Origin: an uncultured Verrucomicrobiales bacterium
GTDB taxonomy: Bacteria; Verrucomicrobiota; Verrucomicrobiia; Limisphaerales; JACDHS01
Assembly: GCA_937983475.1 (NCBI GenBank)
Contig: CALJZV010000586.1
Coordinates: 1-8,047, forward strand
Direction: 5' to 3'
Length of the DNA stretch: 8,047 nucleotides
Below, piece by piece: positions 7,001-8,047 of this stretch. The notes under the pieces were generated by a model. The model had not been told where the DNA came from. It searched no databases and saw only the letters and a program-made list of their open reading frames with translations. Both the position numbers and the translations under genes were made by a program. Numbering within the stretch: position 1 is the first letter of the stretch; each line of letters begins with the position of its first letter.

Positions 7001-7426
7001 TTTCCGTGCCGCATCCATGTCGACTGTCGCGTAGGCCTTGCCCTCGCGAGGATCGGGGGCACCCATTCTGACCCATTCCTCCAGCAGCGCAATTTGCGCG
7101 TCCGAAAGCTTCTGGTTTTTGGGCGGCATCTTCAGGTCAGAATCCGTGTAGCGAACCGCTTGAATGAGCAGGCTATTATCCGGATCGCCGGGAATGATTG
7201 CTGGGCCATTTTCGCCGCCCTTCAGCAGTCCCTCGCGCGTGTCCAGCACCAGTGCGCCACGAATTTTCTCGGCGCCATGGCTATGGCACTTATAACAGGC
7301 CTCGGTGAGGATCGGCTGAATATTCTTCTCAAAAAACTCGATCTGCTGGGCGGTGAGCTTCGAATCGGCCCGAACAAGCCCGGCGCCCAGCGCGCAACAA
7401 GCCAGTATAAAAATGAAACGGTTCAT
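4067..7426 (-). CDS. Secreted planctomycete-type cytochrome c / DUF1549 / DUF1553 (PSD1) protein
   Basis: A 1119-residue exported protein. Residues 1-20 form a signal peptide (hydrophobic core FIFILACCALGAGL, likely cleavage after VRA), so it acts outside the inner membrane. A planctomycete cytochrome c domain (PSCyt1) follows, with heme motif CYKCH (44-48) and likely Met ligand M100 in KMPP. DUF1549 (PSCyt2) spans about 165-370 and has a second CxxCH at 344-348 (CARCHDHKFDP). A charged, partly coiled-coil linker covers about 385-615. DUF1553 (PSD1) begins near 625 (RSPRDSYVFIRGN, NPLTARVIVNRIWMHHFG, SDFGLRSEPPSHPDLLDYLA). A separate probable beta-rich domain (about 912-1098) precedes the final PSD1-like helix AWEKYAQVLLLTNE (1101-1114). 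Such proteins are abundant in Planctomycetes and Verrucomicrobia and often linked to polysaccharide breakdown, but the reaction is unproven. ATG 7426 is chosen because the signal peptide starts there; the frame extends to 7489. The usual DUF1501 neighbour is absent. Confidence 0.93.
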   Translation of the reverse strand: MNRFIFILACCALGAGLVRADSKLTAQQIEFFEKNIQPILTEACYKCHSHGAEKIRGALVLDTREGLLKGGENGPAIIPGDPDNSLLIQAVRYTDSDLKMPPKNQKLSDAQIALLEEWVRMGAPDPREGKAYATVDMDAARKHCALPPVREPALPKVKSKSWVKSPVDAFILAKLEENKMKPSAAADKQTLIRRVTYDLIGLPPTPEEVDAFLKDKSSDAFAKVVDRLMDSPHYGERWARHWLDVARYADTKGDQGNRGAETRFIYSFTYRDYVINSFNQDKPFDEFIIEQIAADLLPMGDDKSALAALGFLTVGNRFRNAVNEVIDDRIDVVTRGLMGLTVSCARCHDHKFDPVPTADYYSLHGIFASTLEPEDLPLLEPIRETPEYLDFQRRLADAEQSLGEAQEENRKEIVSIVRRKVGDYLSAVHDYNRGETNVSRNVFMSRRELDNALSLNWERLLKRVKESHNPVLSPWVALSELPDAAFSEQSAQVVQSLQGDAARPVNRLVLETLSNPPLADINDAAKRLGKLFKELDKKLSDAKKEQQIAQKDAGSDTATGLPPDWAELEEAIAAKGAPLDLDAREIRRLTSQQTDRKLNVLIRKVNDVKLRHPGSPKRALAVEDIRSPRDSYVFIRGNAATRGPRATTQFLETLSTAQRKPFKNGSGRLQVAQAIASRDNPLTARVIVNRIWMHHFGEGIVPTPSDFGLRSEPPSHPDLLDYLAAKFMDNNWSLKKLHRLIVLSNVYQQNSHDKPAYSKLDPGNRLLWRMNRRRLDFESMRDTFLAVSGTLDRQIGGQSVELMREPYSSRRTVYGWLDRMELPDVMLNFDFANPDMSSPLRYTTTVPQQALFLMNSPFVVEQARILVRRPELANLTTGEQKVRQLYRILFQRDPDRAELKTGLEFIKKSLQPTEPVRPSSAWRYGFGKIDPATSALEHFFPLEFFSANAWRMRLGNDAKPLLVTASGGLTDDKLSRGVIRRWTAPCNGVVSVDGALGHAAAKGAGVNGYLLLNQKNLLGEWEAKHSKASTRVARIELRAGDTLDFVVKNAGVSTGEIFSWSPVISLVVPNPNETPGLVPEWNAEADFAGPADPAKKEPLNAWEKYAQVLLLTNETVFVN

Positions 7427-7523
7427 AAACGGTTTTGCCTTGGTAACTTGGACGGCATCGGGCGGCAATTGGTTAACTATTATTTGCACACCAAGGATAT
7501 TTCGGTTCGTGATTGATATGCAG

Positions 7524-7551
7524 ATGTTAGCGAATCATTCGAAATGTCCAA
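7524..7551 (-). promoter_or_regulatory. Weak promoter candidate for the large cytochrome gene
   Basis: The 130-bp gap between the YetF stop and the cytochrome start contains, on the minus strand, TTGGAC (7546-7551) and TAACAT (7524-7529) with a 16-base spacer, about 100 bp from the start codon. Both boxes are poor matches to sigma-70 consensus. I see no terminator hairpin after the YetF gene, so read-through from it is also possible. Confidence 0.2.
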
Positions 7552-7556
7552 CAGGG

Positions 7557-8047
7557 TTATTGATCTTTTATTTTTTGTTTTGACTTGAGGAGGGCATCAG
7601 TCGCCCTCGTCGTGATTCCCGCCAAAGTATTTTTGCCTCGGCTGGATTCGGATTTTGAGACGACGCTAAATGAGCCATCCGTCTCCAATATGACGGCTTC
7701 CACCTGCACAAGATTCAGAATGCCCTGGCTTCGGATGGCGGCTAAAACTTCTTCCCGAAGCAACCGCTGCTCCCAAAGTTTCTCATCCAGAAAATCTCCT
7801 CGGAAGAAAACCAGCGAGGGCTCGCTTCTGACCAGTTTTCGGAAACGCTTGGACCGGAGCGAGGCCCACGTCACCAGATACTGCAACAAAATCAGGAGAA
7901 CGAAGGCGAAAAGCCCATCAATCAACGCGGTCCCCTTGGAGAGAAGCGCTGTGGCAAGAGTCGAGCCGAGCGCCACAGTGATCACCAGGTCAAAGGCATT
8001 TAATTTTGCAAGGGTCCTTTTGCCGGAAACCCTTAGAAAAATTACCA
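7557..8047 (-). CDS. DUF421 (YetF-type) membrane protein, 3' part only
   Basis: The frame is open from the right edge (first full codon at 8045) to TAA at 7557-7559, giving 162 visible residues. A GTG at 7985 lies in frame, but the codons before it read FLRVSGKRTLAKLNAFDL, the hallmark RxxGKR-L-x-NAFDLV block of DUF421, so the gene begins outside the window. Next come ITVALGSTLATALLS, a transmembrane helix (about LIDGLFAFVLLILLQYLVTW), then the cytoplasmic YetF domain: basic RSKRFRKLVRSEPSLVFFRG, the REEVLAAIRSQGI helix and VEAVILETDGSFSVV. A family-atypical, basic 30-residue tail ends the protein. DUF421 proteins are small inner-membrane proteins; B. subtilis relatives have been connected with spore and stress physiology, but the molecular function is unsettled. 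The cytochrome gene follows 130 bp downstream on the same strand with no visible functional link. Confidence 0.92.
   Translation of the reverse strand, partial: VIFLRVSGKRTLAKLNAFDLVITVALGSTLATALLSKGTALIDGLFAFVLLILLQYLVTWASLRSKRFRKLVRSEPSLVFFRGDFLDEKLWEQRLLREEVLAAIRSQGILNLVQVEAVILETDGSFSVVSKSESSRGKNTLAGITTRATDALLKSKQKIKDQ

Noticed and set aside
7396..7399. Possible lipoprotein Cys (ILAC, residue 10) in the cytochrome signal peptide
   Set aside because: The hydrophobic stretch before it is too short and the lipobox is poor; a longer core ending at VRA fits signal peptidase I better.
6998..7516. 172-codon plus-strand open frame opposite the signal peptide and cytochrome domain
   Set aside because: It lies antisense to a clearly assigned coding region (CYKCH, KMPP), has no recognisable domain or ribosome binding site, and is a frame shadow.

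Overview
The window looks like chromosomal DNA from a Verrucomicrobiota bacterium, most likely of the Pedosphaera/Limisphaerales type; a planctomycete is the main alternative. The evidence is the gene content: a very large secreted protein with planctomycete-type cytochrome c, DUF1549 and DUF1553 domains, a TIGR03790-family protein, and a rhomboid protease with a conserved C-terminal cytoplasmic tail. Base composition is moderately GC-rich and even throughout. I see no insertion sequence, tRNA, rRNA, CRISPR array, phage gene or integration scar.

Layout, left to right. (1) Bases 2-1360, plus strand: the 3' part of a TIGR03790-family gene whose start lies left of the window, with a TPR-like helical tail. 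(2) Bases 1376-2263, minus: a rhomboid intramembrane serine protease, convergent with gene 1 across only 15 bp. (3) Bases 2347-3405, minus: trpD (anthranilate phosphoribosyltransferase), 83 bp upstream of the rhomboid gene and probably co-directionally transcribed with it. (4) A 153-bp divergent region, then bases 3559-3981, plus: a small single-domain rhodanese, followed by a strong intrinsic terminator. (5) Bases 4067-7426, minus: the 1119-residue exported c-type cytochrome/DUF1549/DUF1553 protein. (6) Bases 7557-8047, minus: the 3' part of a DUF421 (YetF-type) membrane protein gene whose start lies right of the window.

The genes do not form one pathway. They are a mix of housekeeping (trpD), sulfur-transfer (rhodanese), membrane (rhomboid, YetF) and secreted (PSCyt1/DUF1549/DUF1553, TIGR03790) functions. 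No stretch over 300 bp lacks a gene. I found no convincing new multi-gene system. The most interesting points are the separate domain spliced into the end of the DUF1553 module of the giant cytochrome, the absence of its usual DUF1501 partner next door, the possible distant caspase/gingipain-like layout of the TIGR03790 protein, the Cys-x4-Cys active-site loop of the rhodanese, and a few inverted repeats at gene boundaries.
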